A stretch of 64,000 bases of DNA from Agathobacter rectalis ATCC 33656 (lineage in GTDB: Bacteria; Bacillota; Clostridia; Lachnospirales; Lachnospiraceae), in the NCBI RefSeq assembly GCF_000020605.1, contig NC_012781.1, forward strand, positions 2,047,501-2,111,500. Direction: 5' to 3'. The notes under the pieces were generated by a model that did no database searches, was not told the origin of the DNA, and saw nothing but the letters and a program-made list of their open reading frames with translations. Shown here in pieces: positions 35,664-44,056 of this stretch; positions within the stretch are counted from its first letter, which is position 1; the number at the start of each line of letters is the position of its first letter. A program made the position numbers and the translations under genes.

Positions 35664-37271
35664 CTAGTTTCTTCCAAACTCAGTAAGCACAAGTCCGTCA
35701 TTTCTATCGAGTGTCATGCCGATGCTCCACTCATTGATGAACAGAAGAAGCGGATTTCCCTTCATGTCGACAACCTTCTTCATGTCGCTTGTTCCGTTAA
35801 TTGTATCTACATTGACCTCATCCTTGTTCTCAATCCATCTGATATGCTCATATGGCAGATTCTCTAGTCTGATCTGCACATTGTACTCATTTTCAAGTCT
35901 GAATTTAAGCACGTCAAACTGAAGCACACCGACCACGCCGACTATGATCTCTTCCATGCCGCCCTTGTACTCCTGGAACATCTGGATAGCACCCTCCTGC
36001 GCTATCTGTGTGACGCCCTTTACAAACTGCTTTCTCTTCATGGAATCAACAAGTGATACCCTCGCAAAATGCTCAGGTGCAAATGTCGGGATGCCCTCAA
36101 ACTCAAATTTATCCTTTGCTGTCGTGAGTGTATCTCCTATAGAGTATACGCCCGGGTCAAACACACCTATGATGTCGCCCGCATATGCCTTGTCCACTAT
36201 TTTTCTCTCATCTGCCATCATCTGCTGCGGCTGTGAAAGCTTTAGGCTCTTGCCTCCCTGCACATGGTATACCTCCATGCCGGCTGTAAACTGTCCGGAG
36301 CAGATTCGCATAAATGCTATTCTGTCCCTGTGATTTTTATTCATGTTGGCCTGAATTTTGAATACAAATGCAGAAAAATCCTCTGAAAAAGGATCAATCA
36401 TTCCGATGTCAGATTGTCTTGCTGTCGGTGCATATGTCATCTTAAGGAAATGCTGTAAAAATGTCTCAACACCAAAGTTTGTAAGAGCAGAGCCGAAAAA
36501 TACAGGTGAAAGTTCTCCCTTTGTGACAAGATCCATATCAAAATCGGCACTGGCGCCATCCAGCAGCTCAATCTCATCCATGAGCTGACTTTTAAATTCC
36601 TCTCCTATCTCATCGGAAAGAGCCGGATCATCTATATGGATGATCTTCTCAGAGCCCTCCTTTGTACCCTTTAAGGTATCTGCAAAGGTCATGACCTCCT
36701 TGCTGTTTCTGTCATACACGCCCTTAAACTGCTTTCCTGAGCCTATCGGCCAGTTGATAGGACATGTCGCGATGCCCAGCTCTTTTTCGATGTCATCGAG
36801 AAGCTCAAACGTATCGTTGGCATCACGGTCCATCTTGTTTATGAATGTAAAAATCGGGATATGTCTCATGACACAGACCTTAAAGAGCTTTCTGGTCTGT
36901 GCCTCAACACCCTTGCTCGCATCAATTACCATGACGGCCGAATCGGCTGCCATGAGTGTACGGTATGTGTCCTCTGAGAAATCCTGGTGTCCCGGTGTAT
37001 CAAGGATATTGATGCAATATCCGTCATAATTAAACTGTAATACAGATGAAGTAACCGAAATACCTCTCTGCTTTTCTATCTCCATCCAGTCCGAAACAGC
37101 ATGCTTTGCCGTAGCCTTTCCCTTTACCGAACCGGCCTGGTTTATTGCCCCTCCGTACAAAAGAAACTTCTCTGTCAGAGTAGTCTTTCCTGCATCCGGA
37201 TGGGAAATTATTGCAAATGTTCTTCTTTTTTCTATTTCCTGTCTTAAGTTATCCACTGATATTTCCTCCAA
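35664..37271 (-). CDS. prfC: Peptide chain release factor 3
   Basis: A 535-residue translational GTPase that recycles RF1/RF2 from terminated ribosomes. G1 AIISHPDAGKTTLTE is near residues 15-29, G3 DTPGHQDFSEDTYR near 92-105, and G4 NKMD near 145-148. The RF3 C-terminal domain (RLENEYNVQIRLENLPYEHIRWI) is complete. It lies between the spoIIIA operon and recA, 63 nt past the spoIIIAH stop, and has its own terminator. Confidence 0.95.
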   Translation of the reverse strand: MEEISVDNLRQEIEKRRTFAIISHPDAGKTTLTEKFLLYGGAINQAGSVKGKATAKHAVSDWMEIEKQRGISVTSSVLQFNYDGYCINILDTPGHQDFSEDTYRTLMAADSAVMVIDASKGVEAQTRKLFKVCVMRHIPIFTFINKMDRDANDTFELLDDIEKELGIATCPINWPIGSGKQFKGVYDRNSKEVMTFADTLKGTKEGSEKIIHIDDPALSDEIGEEFKSQLMDEIELLDGASADFDMDLVTKGELSPVFFGSALTNFGVETFLQHFLKMTYAPTARQSDIGMIDPFSEDFSAFVFKIQANMNKNHRDRIAFMRICSGQFTAGMEVYHVQGGKSLKLSQPQQMMADERKIVDKAYAGDIIGVFDPGVYSIGDTLTTAKDKFEFEGIPTFAPEHFARVSLVDSMKRKQFVKGVTQIAQEGAIQMFQEYKGGMEEIIVGVVGVLQFDVLKFRLENEYNVQIRLENLPYEHIRWIENKDEVNVDTINGTSDMKKVVDMKGNPLLLFINEWSIGMTLDRNDGLVLTEFGRN

Positions 37272-37334
37272 ACAAAATCAGAGTATAGTATAGCTTAAAA
37301 CGGTTCCCATTTCAAGACACTAAAAATTTATGTA

Positions 37335-37961
37335 TCAGTCCATCGTCGATATGACAATATTTGATGCCCCGATATTTGTCTTGCGCTTGATAATGTCCTC
37401 TATCTGAGCTCTCTTCTCATCAGTCACATCGTCCTTTCCCACAATCACATCACAGCATTCATCACTGAGACTTACCACAGCATTCTTAAAGCCCTTTGCC
37501 TCCAGCATCATCTGGGCATCCTCCTCCATCTGTGCATTTTCTGTCAGCTTCACCATGGCATCGACCGCGCTCTTCTTCTCGGCCTCTGACACTCCTGCAT
37601 CATCGATAATCTTCTGCAGAGCCTCCTTGTTCTTTGAGCGCACCTGCTCGCGTCCCAGCTTCACCTGTGCCACACACTCCTCGCTCTCTGTGGATGCACT
37701 TGTCAGTACCGTTTCGCCGGCATTTAATATTTCCTCTGTCGAGTCTGTCTCAAGCGCAACCTCATCTGATGCCTGTGTATCCTCACATTCCTTAGACTCC
37801 TTTGTATCTGCCTTTCCATTTACAGCTTCGATTTCAGTGGAAAGCACATCCTTTGCATTCATAAAGGTATCCCTGTTATCGTAGCTTATGTAACCGACCA
37901 CTGCCAAAAGAAGTGCAAGTGTCGTAATAATTATCTGATTTTTATGGCTGCCTTTCTTCAC
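37335..37961 (-). CDS. spoIIIAH: Stage III sporulation protein AH (SpoIIIAH)
   Basis: A 208-residue mother-cell protein whose periplasm-like domain meets forespore SpoIIQ to form the feeding channel across the septum. One transmembrane helix (about 7-24) is followed by an acidic linker (about 45-90) and a YscJ/FliF-like ring domain (about 95-205, KNAVVSLSDECCDVIVG). The start is GTG, with GGAGG 7 nt upstream; it begins 2 nt after the spoIIIAG stop. Last gene of the spoIIIA operon. Confidence 0.93.
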   Translation of the reverse strand: MKKGSHKNQIIITTLALLLAVVGYISYDNRDTFMNAKDVLSTEIEAVNGKADTKESKECEDTQASDEVALETDSTEEILNAGETVLTSASTESEECVAQVKLGREQVRSKNKEALQKIIDDAGVSEAEKKSAVDAMVKLTENAQMEEDAQMMLEAKGFKNAVVSLSDECCDVIVGKDDVTDEKRAQIEDIIKRKTNIGASNIVISTMD

Positions 37962-37963
37962 TT

Positions 37964-38512
37964 TTATTCCTCCCTGGATATCATTTTTGCTATTTTTATT
38001 TTATGCATGGGCACATCAAATAATGCAGAAACCGCATTAGAAATATCGTTGTTTACCTGTGGGCTTCCTCCGCCCTGCGCTACCACAAGCACTCCTGAAA
38101 CAGTCGGTTTGTCCGTGCTTGTGACATAAGGTACGCTTGCATCCTCGTCATCGTATATGACCGTAGTCTTTTCAATACTCTCCGAGGTCTCCTTAGTATC
38201 CTTATCCACTATCCTTGTGCCATCGTCTGACAGCGTAATCATCACAGATACCTCACCCACACCGTCCATCCTTTCAAGAATACCCTCAAGCTTTTTTTCA
38301 AGCAGCTTCTCATATTCTTCATCATCGCAGGTGCTTTCACTTACTGACTTAACTTTAGCTTTCTTTTGTGAATTACTACAGGTCTTTTTATCCTCTTTTA
38401 CCGGAAGCACCACAATAAGAAGCAGTACTCCAACAAGTAAAATCACTATGTAGTCAGTTTTCTTCAGCTTCGAAAGCCGTAAACAAATCTGTCGTATCCG
38501 CGTCATATTCAT
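37964..38512 (-). CDS. spoIIIAG: Stage III sporulation protein AG (SpoIIIAG)
   Basis: A 182-residue ring-forming protein of the SpoIIIA-SpoIIQ channel. One transmembrane helix (about 22-38) and a C-terminal domain with LEGILERMDGVGEVSVMITL (about 71-90) and GVLVVAQGG near 145, the ring-building fold. ATG at 38512 with GAGGGG 7 nt upstream. It overlaps the end of spoIIIAF by 59 nt. Somewhat shorter than the B. subtilis protein but with all expected parts. Confidence 0.92.
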   Translation of the reverse strand: MNMTRIRQICLRLSKLKKTDYIVILLVGVLLLIVVLPVKEDKKTCSNSQKKAKVKSVSESTCDDEEYEKLLEKKLEGILERMDGVGEVSVMITLSDDGTRIVDKDTKETSESIEKTTVIYDDEDASVPYVTSTDKPTVSGVLVVAQGGGSPQVNNDISNAVSALFDVPMHKIKIAKMISREE

Positions 38513-38705
38513 ACGAAATCCCCTCTATTTTCTTTGTAAGCTCAGCAAATCTCATGTCATATTCATACCCTGCCGCAAGAGGTTTTAGAATAATGACCGC
38601 CAAAAACACCCCAAGCATAAACCTAAAGTACCTCCTGTACTGCTCCTTTGGCGTTAAATATGTCATTACCATGAAAAAAAATGCCAGATACAAATAACTC
38701 TTCAT
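38454..38705 (-). CDS. spoIIIAF: Stage III sporulation protein AF (SpoIIIAF), short form
   Basis: An 83-residue protein in the AF position of the operon. It keeps the two N-terminal membrane helices and the motif TPKEQYRRYFRFMLGVFLAVIILKPL (described, split around residues 18-43), typical of SpoIIIAF. It then stops after a short acidic tail, whereas B. subtilis AF carries a further domain of over 100 residues. No frameshifted continuation is visible because spoIIIAG occupies the DNA. It starts 6 nt after the spoIIIAE stop. Either a lineage-specific short form or a truncated gene. Confidence 0.8.
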   Translation of the reverse strand: MKSYLYLAFFFMVMTYLTPKEQYRRYFRFMLGVFLAVIILKPLAAGYEYDMRFAELTKKIEGISYEYDADTTDLFTAFEAEEN

Positions 38706-38711
38706 GCCCTA

Positions 38712-39860
38712 TCAACCTCCCATAAAGCTTGTAGATGCACATACTATCGCAATCACTATAAAAAACAATATAGATGCATCTCTTATCACGATATAATACA
38801 GATTTCCTGCCCTGGCAACGGCTTCTATGCCCTCCACAATCCTGTTGTCTGAAACCGGCTGCAGCGCAGCGGAAAGCAATCTGTACATCAGCGAAAAGAT
38901 TAGTGTTTTTACAAGCGGGGTCAGCACAATGAAAAAAAGCACGATAATCGCCGCCATACCAACACTGTTTTTTATGAGCATCGCACAGCCAAGCATGATT
39001 TCACCTGCCCCCTGCCCAAGCCTCCCCACACCCGGTATCGCCTGAAAACTTTTTAAGATAAGGCTTTCCGATATTTTGTCCTTTGCGGGAGCAATCATGG
39101 CCTGGACTATGCCTATGCCTGCCACTATCTTTATGGATGCCTTCATTATTTTTGTAACTGCTGATTCAATAAACTCGGCAAGCTTTTCAAGCTTCTTTTC
39201 ACTTGATACGTGATTGAGCACCTCAAGCACCAGAAACAGATGAATTCCCGGTATGAGCACCAGCTTTATAAGCCACTCCACTACATAAATGAGCACAAAT
39301 GCCAGCATGTAAAAGCCTGATGCCGAAAATCCTTTTCCGGACGCAAGAAGTACTGTCGCATATGCCGGCACAAGCGCTGTAAGATAAGTCAAAAGCACAT
39401 CAATACAGCCCTTTGCCACATCAGACAATACAAAAAAAGATGCCATAAGCATTGATATAACCGATGCATACATAAACAGAAAGCTTACATTGTATACATA
39501 ATCCTGCCGCCAGAAAATAAGCCTTGAAAACACCATAAAAAGTATCGTATAGCACAGCACATTTATAATAACAGGCTTCACCGCCGCTATCTCATAAAAA
39601 AACAGCTCATAAATATACTCACAGATTTTTTCACCGGCCTTTTGATCTCCTGCCAGAATGGCATCCACTATATCCGAAAACGATAGTCTGTCCGGCAGAT
39701 AATCCTTTGAATATTTTTCAATCTCTGACATATCTATTTTTTCAAGCATCTGCTGCTCAATTTTATCTGTGATTTCGGTGTCCGACGCATACACAAAACA
39801 CTGCGGCAAAAACACTACAGCCAATATGATTATTATCAAAATATATTTTTTACAAATCAA
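38712..39860 (-). CDS. spoIIIAE: Stage III sporulation protein AE (SpoIIIAE)
   Basis: A 382-residue polytopic membrane protein of the SpoIIIA complex. A signal-like helix (YILIIIILAVVFLPQCFVYA) is followed by an extracellular segment and seven or so membrane helices, with KAGEKICEYIYELFFYE and FQAIPGVGRLGQGAGEIMLG as family blocks. The longest frame opens at 39890, but TTG at 39860 is preferred: it has GGAG 7 nt upstream and overlaps the spoIIIAD stop as TTGA, a standard coupling arrangement. Confidence 0.9.
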   Translation of the reverse strand: MICKKYILIIIILAVVFLPQCFVYASDTEITDKIEQQMLEKIDMSEIEKYSKDYLPDRLSFSDIVDAILAGDQKAGEKICEYIYELFFYEIAAVKPVIINVLCYTILFMVFSRLIFWRQDYVYNVSFLFMYASVISMLMASFFVLSDVAKGCIDVLLTYLTALVPAYATVLLASGKGFSASGFYMLAFVLIYVVEWLIKLVLIPGIHLFLVLEVLNHVSSEKKLEKLAEFIESAVTKIMKASIKIVAGIGIVQAMIAPAKDKISESLILKSFQAIPGVGRLGQGAGEIMLGCAMLIKNSVGMAAIIVLFFIVLTPLVKTLIFSLMYRLLSAALQPVSDNRIVEGIEAVARAGNLYYIVIRDASILFFIVIAIVCASTSFMGG

Positions 39861-40234
39861 AACAGCTCTCCAATCAGCTCTATCAGACAAGACATCACAG
39901 GAATTGACATCACAACAATTGCTCCCTTCGCAAAAAGCTCTATCTGCGATGCAATTGCGCTATGACCACAGTCCTTACAGATTGAGGATGAAAACTCCGC
40001 AATATATGCAATCCCAAGCATCTTTACCATAGTGACAAAAAATGCCGGTTCCACAGGAAGCTTTGAAATAAGTCCTTTAAAAAACTCAATTGTTGTGCCG
40101 AGCCGCTCCAATGCAAAAGCAAAAATTATAGTGCCGCAGGCCACTGAAAGAAGCATTGAAAGCTCAGGTCTGTCACGCTTTAAAAGCACTGCAAAAAATA
40201 CTGCCGCAATTCCTATTATCCCAATCTTCAACAT
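39857..40234 (-). CDS. spoIIIAD: Stage III sporulation protein AD (SpoIIIAD)
   Basis: A 125-residue membrane protein with four hydrophobic segments (LKIGIIGIAAVFFAVLL, MLLSVACGTIIFAFAL, MLGIAYIAEFSSSICKDCG, IVVMSIPVMSCLIELI). The AYIAEFSSSICKDCG block is highly characteristic. A longer in-frame start overlaps spoIIIAC; the ATG at 40234, one base after the spoIIIAC stop, is preferred. Part of the channel base in the mother-cell membrane. Confidence 0.92.
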   Translation of the reverse strand: MLKIGIIGIAAVFFAVLLKRDRPELSMLLSVACGTIIFAFALERLGTTIEFFKGLISKLPVEPAFFVTMVKMLGIAYIAEFSSSICKDCGHSAIASQIELFAKGAIVVMSIPVMSCLIELIGELF

Positions 40235-40235
40235 A

Positions 40236-40436
40236 TTACAAAGAAAACATATCCTGCATTGCCTTAAACAGCTCACTTATATATGGCACAATCCAGAACA
40301 ATACAATAACAAGCCCGGCCAGACTAAGCAGGAAAGTCATTTCCTCCCTTCCACTGTGTTTTAAGACCTGTCCGAGCACCGTAATCACTATTCCAAGTGC
40401 TGCTATCTTAAAAATAATCGAAATCTCCATCATCAA
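40236..40436 (-). CDS. spoIIIAC: Stage III sporulation protein AC (SpoIIIAC)
   Basis: A 66-residue, two-helix membrane protein. VLKHSGREEMTFLLSLAGL between the helices is the family signature. It lies between spoIIIAB (61 nt gap) and spoIIIAD (1 nt gap). Confidence 0.93.
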   Translation of the reverse strand: MMMEISIIFKIAALGIVITVLGQVLKHSGREEMTFLLSLAGLVIVLFWIVPYISELFKAMQDMFSL

Positions 40437-40497
40437 GTCCTTTCATCGCATACAACAATATGTTTAATCGGATTACCACATTTTTATACAAACATTT

Positions 40498-41013
40498 TTA
40501 TATAAGCATTATTGATATCATAATCCCTCCCAAAATCCCCACCGGACAAATCACCTTCATTTTTTCAACATAATCTTTCCTGTAAAAATCTATCTGTTTA
40601 TGTATGTCCAAAGCACATTCCTTAAGCCGCTGCTCCATCGCAGCTGCATTTTTTTCAAAGAACGCACCTCCCATTTCAACTATCATTTTATTTATTTTTT
40701 CATCAGATACCCTGCCCCAAAGCACCTTCTCCCACACAGCCTTCCAGCCCTCCTCTCCGCTTTTACAACTCCTGTTTGAAAGCACTTCTCCCATTCTCCT
40801 GCATCCCTCATTAAACACCTCGCTCTTTCCTCTTATGCTGTTAAAAAACTGTGGTGCCTTCATTCTTTCTCCTGCCAGATAAAATGCCCCCTTTTCAAGC
40901 AAAAGCATAAAATCATACAGCATCGCTATATCTGCCTTTTTTCTTTTGCTGTAATCGTTTATCAGCCCCAATACCGCAAACAGTACTATACAAAAGCCTG
41001 TAAGCTTCATCAT
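40498..41013 (-). CDS. spoIIIAB: Stage III sporulation protein AB (SpoIIIAB)
   Basis: A 171-residue protein resembling GspF/type II secretion inner-membrane proteins. An N-terminal helix (about 4-20) is followed by a helical cytoplasmic domain (LLLEKGAFYLAGERMKAPQFF) and a C-terminal hydrophobic helix (VCPVGILGGIMISIMLI). Its start lies 101 nt inside the end of spoIIIAA, an unusually long overlap; the N-terminal KLTGFCIVLFAVLG matches the family, which supports it. Confidence 0.9.
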   Translation of the reverse strand: MMKLTGFCIVLFAVLGLINDYSKRKKADIAMLYDFMLLLEKGAFYLAGERMKAPQFFNSIRGKSEVFNEGCRRMGEVLSNRSCKSGEEGWKAVWEKVLWGRVSDEKINKMIVEMGGAFFEKNAAAMEQRLKECALDIHKQIDFYRKDYVEKMKVICPVGILGGIMISIMLI

Positions 41014-41854
41014 AAATGCTATAGCGCCTCACCCCTTTTTCATCATGGTCTATAAACACAAACCGTTCTATGGCATGTGGCAGAATTTTTCTTCGCAGAT
41101 CATCTGCATTGGTGCCATGTACACTGCCAAGTATCCTTATTCCACAACTCACAAGCTGGTTTAGTGCCTCAATATCACCTTCTCCTCCCAGCTCATCCAC
41201 TGCAATCACATCCGGTGACATAGAGCGCAAAAGCATCCTCATGCCAAGTGACTTTGGACAGTTATCCAGCACATCACTGGAATTGCCTATATCGTTTTGA
41301 GCCACTCCCAAGTAGCACGCTGCTATCTCCGAACGCTCATCGACCACCGACACCTTAAGAGCGTTTTTTCCGTCACAGCCATCTGAAAGTATCCTTATGC
41401 AGTCTCTTAAAAATGTTGTTTTTCCTTCTCCCGGCCGTGATATAACCAATGTATTGTAAATGCTGTTTTCATCCCGGATATAAGGCATCAGCGGCATTGC
41501 AACGTCCCTTATCTGATGTGCAATTCTGATATTTAAGGACGCTATCTCACTGACTGCTGTAACCTTTCCTCCATCGCAGCCCATCTGCCCTGCAATTCCC
41601 ACACGATGACCTCCCTCCACTGTAAAATAGCCTGCTGCAAGCTGCGGTGCTATCGCGTGGAATGAATATCCGCTCAGATAATTTATCATCTCCTCAATAT
41701 CGCTATGTGAGATATACACTCCGGCTCTACATCCTCCCGCAAACATATACTGCACCTGCTTTCCGGCGCGCACCCTAATTTCCTCCAGACCACACGGCAT
41801 GTACGCTTCTGCCTCAGCCTTCATCTTTTGTGGCAGATAATCAATTATATCCAT
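40913..41854 (-). CDS. spoIIIAA: Stage III sporulation protein AA (SpoIIIAA), secretion-type ATPase
   Basis: A 313-residue ATPase thought to power the SpoIIIA-SpoIIQ channel in the mother cell. Walker A is SRPGEGKTT near residue 140 and Walker B DVIAVDELGGEGD near 212-224; GHRVGIAGQMG (82-92) is a family block. The frame extends to a GTG at 41863, but that codon abuts the AAGGAG site, so the ATG at 41854, with proper spacing, is preferred. First gene of the spoIIIA operon. The palindromic element copy B ends only 24 nt upstream, so the transcript's 5' end must lie within or beyond it. Confidence 0.92.
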   Translation of the reverse strand: MDIIDYLPQKMKAEAEAYMPCGLEEIRVRAGKQVQYMFAGGCRAGVYISHSDIEEMINYLSGYSFHAIAPQLAAGYFTVEGGHRVGIAGQMGCDGGKVTAVSEIASLNIRIAHQIRDVAMPLMPYIRDENSIYNTLVISRPGEGKTTFLRDCIRILSDGCDGKNALKVSVVDERSEIAACYLGVAQNDIGNSSDVLDNCPKSLGMRMLLRSMSPDVIAVDELGGEGDIEALNQLVSCGIRILGSVHGTNADDLRRKILPHAIERFVFIDHDEKGVRRYSIYDEAYRLLYSTVCGIGADKRLQQKKKGRYSDAV

Positions 41855-41878
41855 ATTTTTCACTCCTTATCGCCACTT

Positions 41879-42153
41879 CGGTGACAGGTCGGGATAGGGC
41901 TTATGCGTGTGGCTGCAGTGTCGCAGAAGCGTATAGCGGAGCTATTTAGAGTCTGTTAAATTATGCTTTGAAGTACAGAAATGCCGAGGCATGGACGCCG
42001 AGGCAAGGAGATATCGAGCCCGGACGGCGAGTATCGACGGTTTTGTCAGGCATAGAAGTACTTACTGCATAATTTATACAGAGTCTTAATAGCACAGCGT
42101 AGCTTCTGCGACACTGCAGCCACACGCGTGAGCCCCATCCCGACCTGCCACCG
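41879..42153. repeat. Large palindromic element, copy B
   Basis: Arms 41879-41966 and 42067-42153 are inverted repeats of about 87 nt: CGGTG(A/G)CAGGTCGGGAT at the outside, AAATTATGC at the inside. The 100-nt core aligns with copy A: AGAAAT, a hairpin GCCGAGGC-ATGGAC-GCCGAGGC with tandem G.A mismatches, AAGG, a second hairpin around GCC-CGGAC-GGC, then GGTTTTGTCAGGCATAGAA. Total length 275 nt against 273 for copy A. The outer arms share little sequence with copy A, yet pair throughout. It lies between the argS terminator and spoIIIAA and has no ORF. Confidence 0.85.
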
Positions 42154-42163
42154 ACAGTTATTC

Positions 42164-42210
42164 AAATTAAAAAAAGGACACAGACGATTCTGATAAATCA
42201 TCTATGTCCT
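42164..42210 (-). terminator. Rho-independent terminator after argS
   Basis: Stem AGGACATAGATGATT pairing with AATCGTCTGTGTCCT (one or two mismatches), followed on the minus strand by TTTTTTTAATTTG. It separates argS from element B and spoIIIAA. Confidence 0.85.
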
Positions 42211-42262
42211 ATTTATATTACATGTCCAATTATTTTAGAACATGAAATTACTACTATTAATA

Positions 42263-44056
42263 TTACATCCTGTCAGGAGCTGAGAATCCAAGCATATCGA
42301 TACACGCCTCAAGTATCTCCTTTGTGAGCACAAGCAGTGAAATATATGACTTCTTAAGCTCTTCATTCTCCTCAGAAAGAATCTTTGTGTCATGGTAGAA
42401 GCCGTTGAATGCGTTGGCAAGCTCGTAGATGTATGCACATATCTTGTGTGGTGCAGACTCCTCGTATGCACTCTCAATTGTAGCATTGAACTTTGCCAGA
42501 GAGAGCATGAGATTCTTTTGTCCTGCATTGACTGCCGGCATGATTGCATCCTTCAGTGCGCTGATGTCGCCACCCTTTGCCTCATACTTTGAGAGGATTG
42601 ACTTGATACGCACGATTGTATAAAGGATATATGGACCTGTGTTACCCTCAAAGGATGTGAATCTGTCGATATCAAAGATGTAATCCTTGCTCGCCTGATT
42701 AGACAAATCACCATACTTGACTGCTGCAAGCGCTACAGTTTTGGCTGTCTGCTCAGCCTCCGCCTCGTCTATATTTAAATTCTCTTTTTCCTTCTGGTTT
42801 TCCTTAATCTTATTGAGCATCTCATCGTCAATTTCCTTGAGGAGGTACTCAAGACGCATTACTCCACCGTCTCTTGTCTTGAAAGGCTTGCCGTCCTTAC
42901 CGTTCATGGTTCCAAAGCCGATATGTACAAGCTCTGTAGTATCAGGTACTATGCCTGTCTTTCTTGCACAGCGGAACACCTGGATAAAGTGCATTGACTG
43001 ACGTGCGTCTGCCAGATAAATCACACGGTCAGGGTTGTTCTCCTTCATACGCATAACAAGTGTTGCAAGGTCTGTAGTGCTGTAAAGTGAGGCTCCGTCA
43101 GACTTTAGGATGATACATGGCGGAATCTCCTTTGTATCTGTATCCTCCTTCACATCCACAACCAAAGCGCCCTCACTCATATGTGCAAAGCCCTTTTCCT
43201 TCATCATTTCAACCATCCCAGGTACATATGGCTGTGCATCCGACTCGCCCTTCCACAGCTCAAAATGAACATTCAGATTCTCATAATTTCTCTTAAGATC
43301 TGTTACAGAGACATTCATGATGTGTGAAAGCAGTGCCTGATAGCCTCTCCTGCCTCCCTGAAGCTCTTTTGTGGCAAGAAGTGCTGCTTCCTTGAAGCTC
43401 TCATCTGATTTTGACTTGCCGCTGGCTGTCGGATATATATCCTCAAGCTCAGATATGGTAAACGGTGCCTCCTTCGGGTACTCTCCTGTATAGCTCTCAT
43501 CAAAATAAACGAGGTCAGGCTTTCTCTCGCGAAGCTCTGTGATGATAAGTCCCATCTGAAGTCCCCAGTCACCGAGATGCACATCACCAATCACATTGTG
43601 TCCCATGAACTTTGCGATACGCTTAACGCTCTCTCCGATTACTGCTGAGCGAAGATGACCTACATGAAGAGGCTTTGCCACGTTTGGTCCGCCGTAATCC
43701 ACTACTATAGTGAGTGGCTTTTTGGCCTTCTCCAAGCCGTATCTGCCCTCGTCATCCTTCATATCGTTCATATATTTTGCCAGAAAAGCGGTATCCATTT
43801 TGATATTAAGAAATCCCGGCTTTACTGATTCTACTGACTCAAACATCTCATCTGACTCAAGGAGCGCCGCTACCTTGTCCGAGATCATAAATGGTGCACA
43901 CTTATACTCTTTTGCTGCTGCCATTGCTCCGTTGCACTGGAACTCACAAAGGTCCGGTCTGTTTGAAAGTGTAACCTTTCCGTACTTCTCGTCATATCCC
44001 GCACTGACGAATGCCTTTGTCACTTCCTCTGATATCAAATTAATCAGTTTTTTCAT
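42263..44056 (-). CDS. argS: Arginyl-tRNA synthetase
   Basis: A 597-residue class I synthetase. An N-terminal tRNA-binding (Add-1) domain precedes the signature DYGGPNVAKPLHVGHLRS near residues 119-136, where HVGH is the HIGH motif. The C-terminal DALR anticodon-binding domain holds YELANAFNGFYHDTKIL near 548. No KMSKS Lys motif is obvious, as is usual for ArgRS. Single gene with its own terminator, divergent from the ECF S component across 190 bp; no T-box is seen in that gap. Confidence 0.95.
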   Translation of the reverse strand: MKKLINLISEEVTKAFVSAGYDEKYGKVTLSNRPDLCEFQCNGAMAAAKEYKCAPFMISDKVAALLESDEMFESVESVKPGFLNIKMDTAFLAKYMNDMKDDEGRYGLEKAKKPLTIVVDYGGPNVAKPLHVGHLRSAVIGESVKRIAKFMGHNVIGDVHLGDWGLQMGLIITELRERKPDLVYFDESYTGEYPKEAPFTISELEDIYPTASGKSKSDESFKEAALLATKELQGGRRGYQALLSHIMNVSVTDLKRNYENLNVHFELWKGESDAQPYVPGMVEMMKEKGFAHMSEGALVVDVKEDTDTKEIPPCIILKSDGASLYSTTDLATLVMRMKENNPDRVIYLADARQSMHFIQVFRCARKTGIVPDTTELVHIGFGTMNGKDGKPFKTRDGGVMRLEYLLKEIDDEMLNKIKENQKEKENLNIDEAEAEQTAKTVALAAVKYGDLSNQASKDYIFDIDRFTSFEGNTGPYILYTIVRIKSILSKYEAKGGDISALKDAIMPAVNAGQKNLMLSLAKFNATIESAYEESAPHKICAYIYELANAFNGFYHDTKILSEENEELKKSYISLLVLTKEILEACIDMLGFSAPDRM

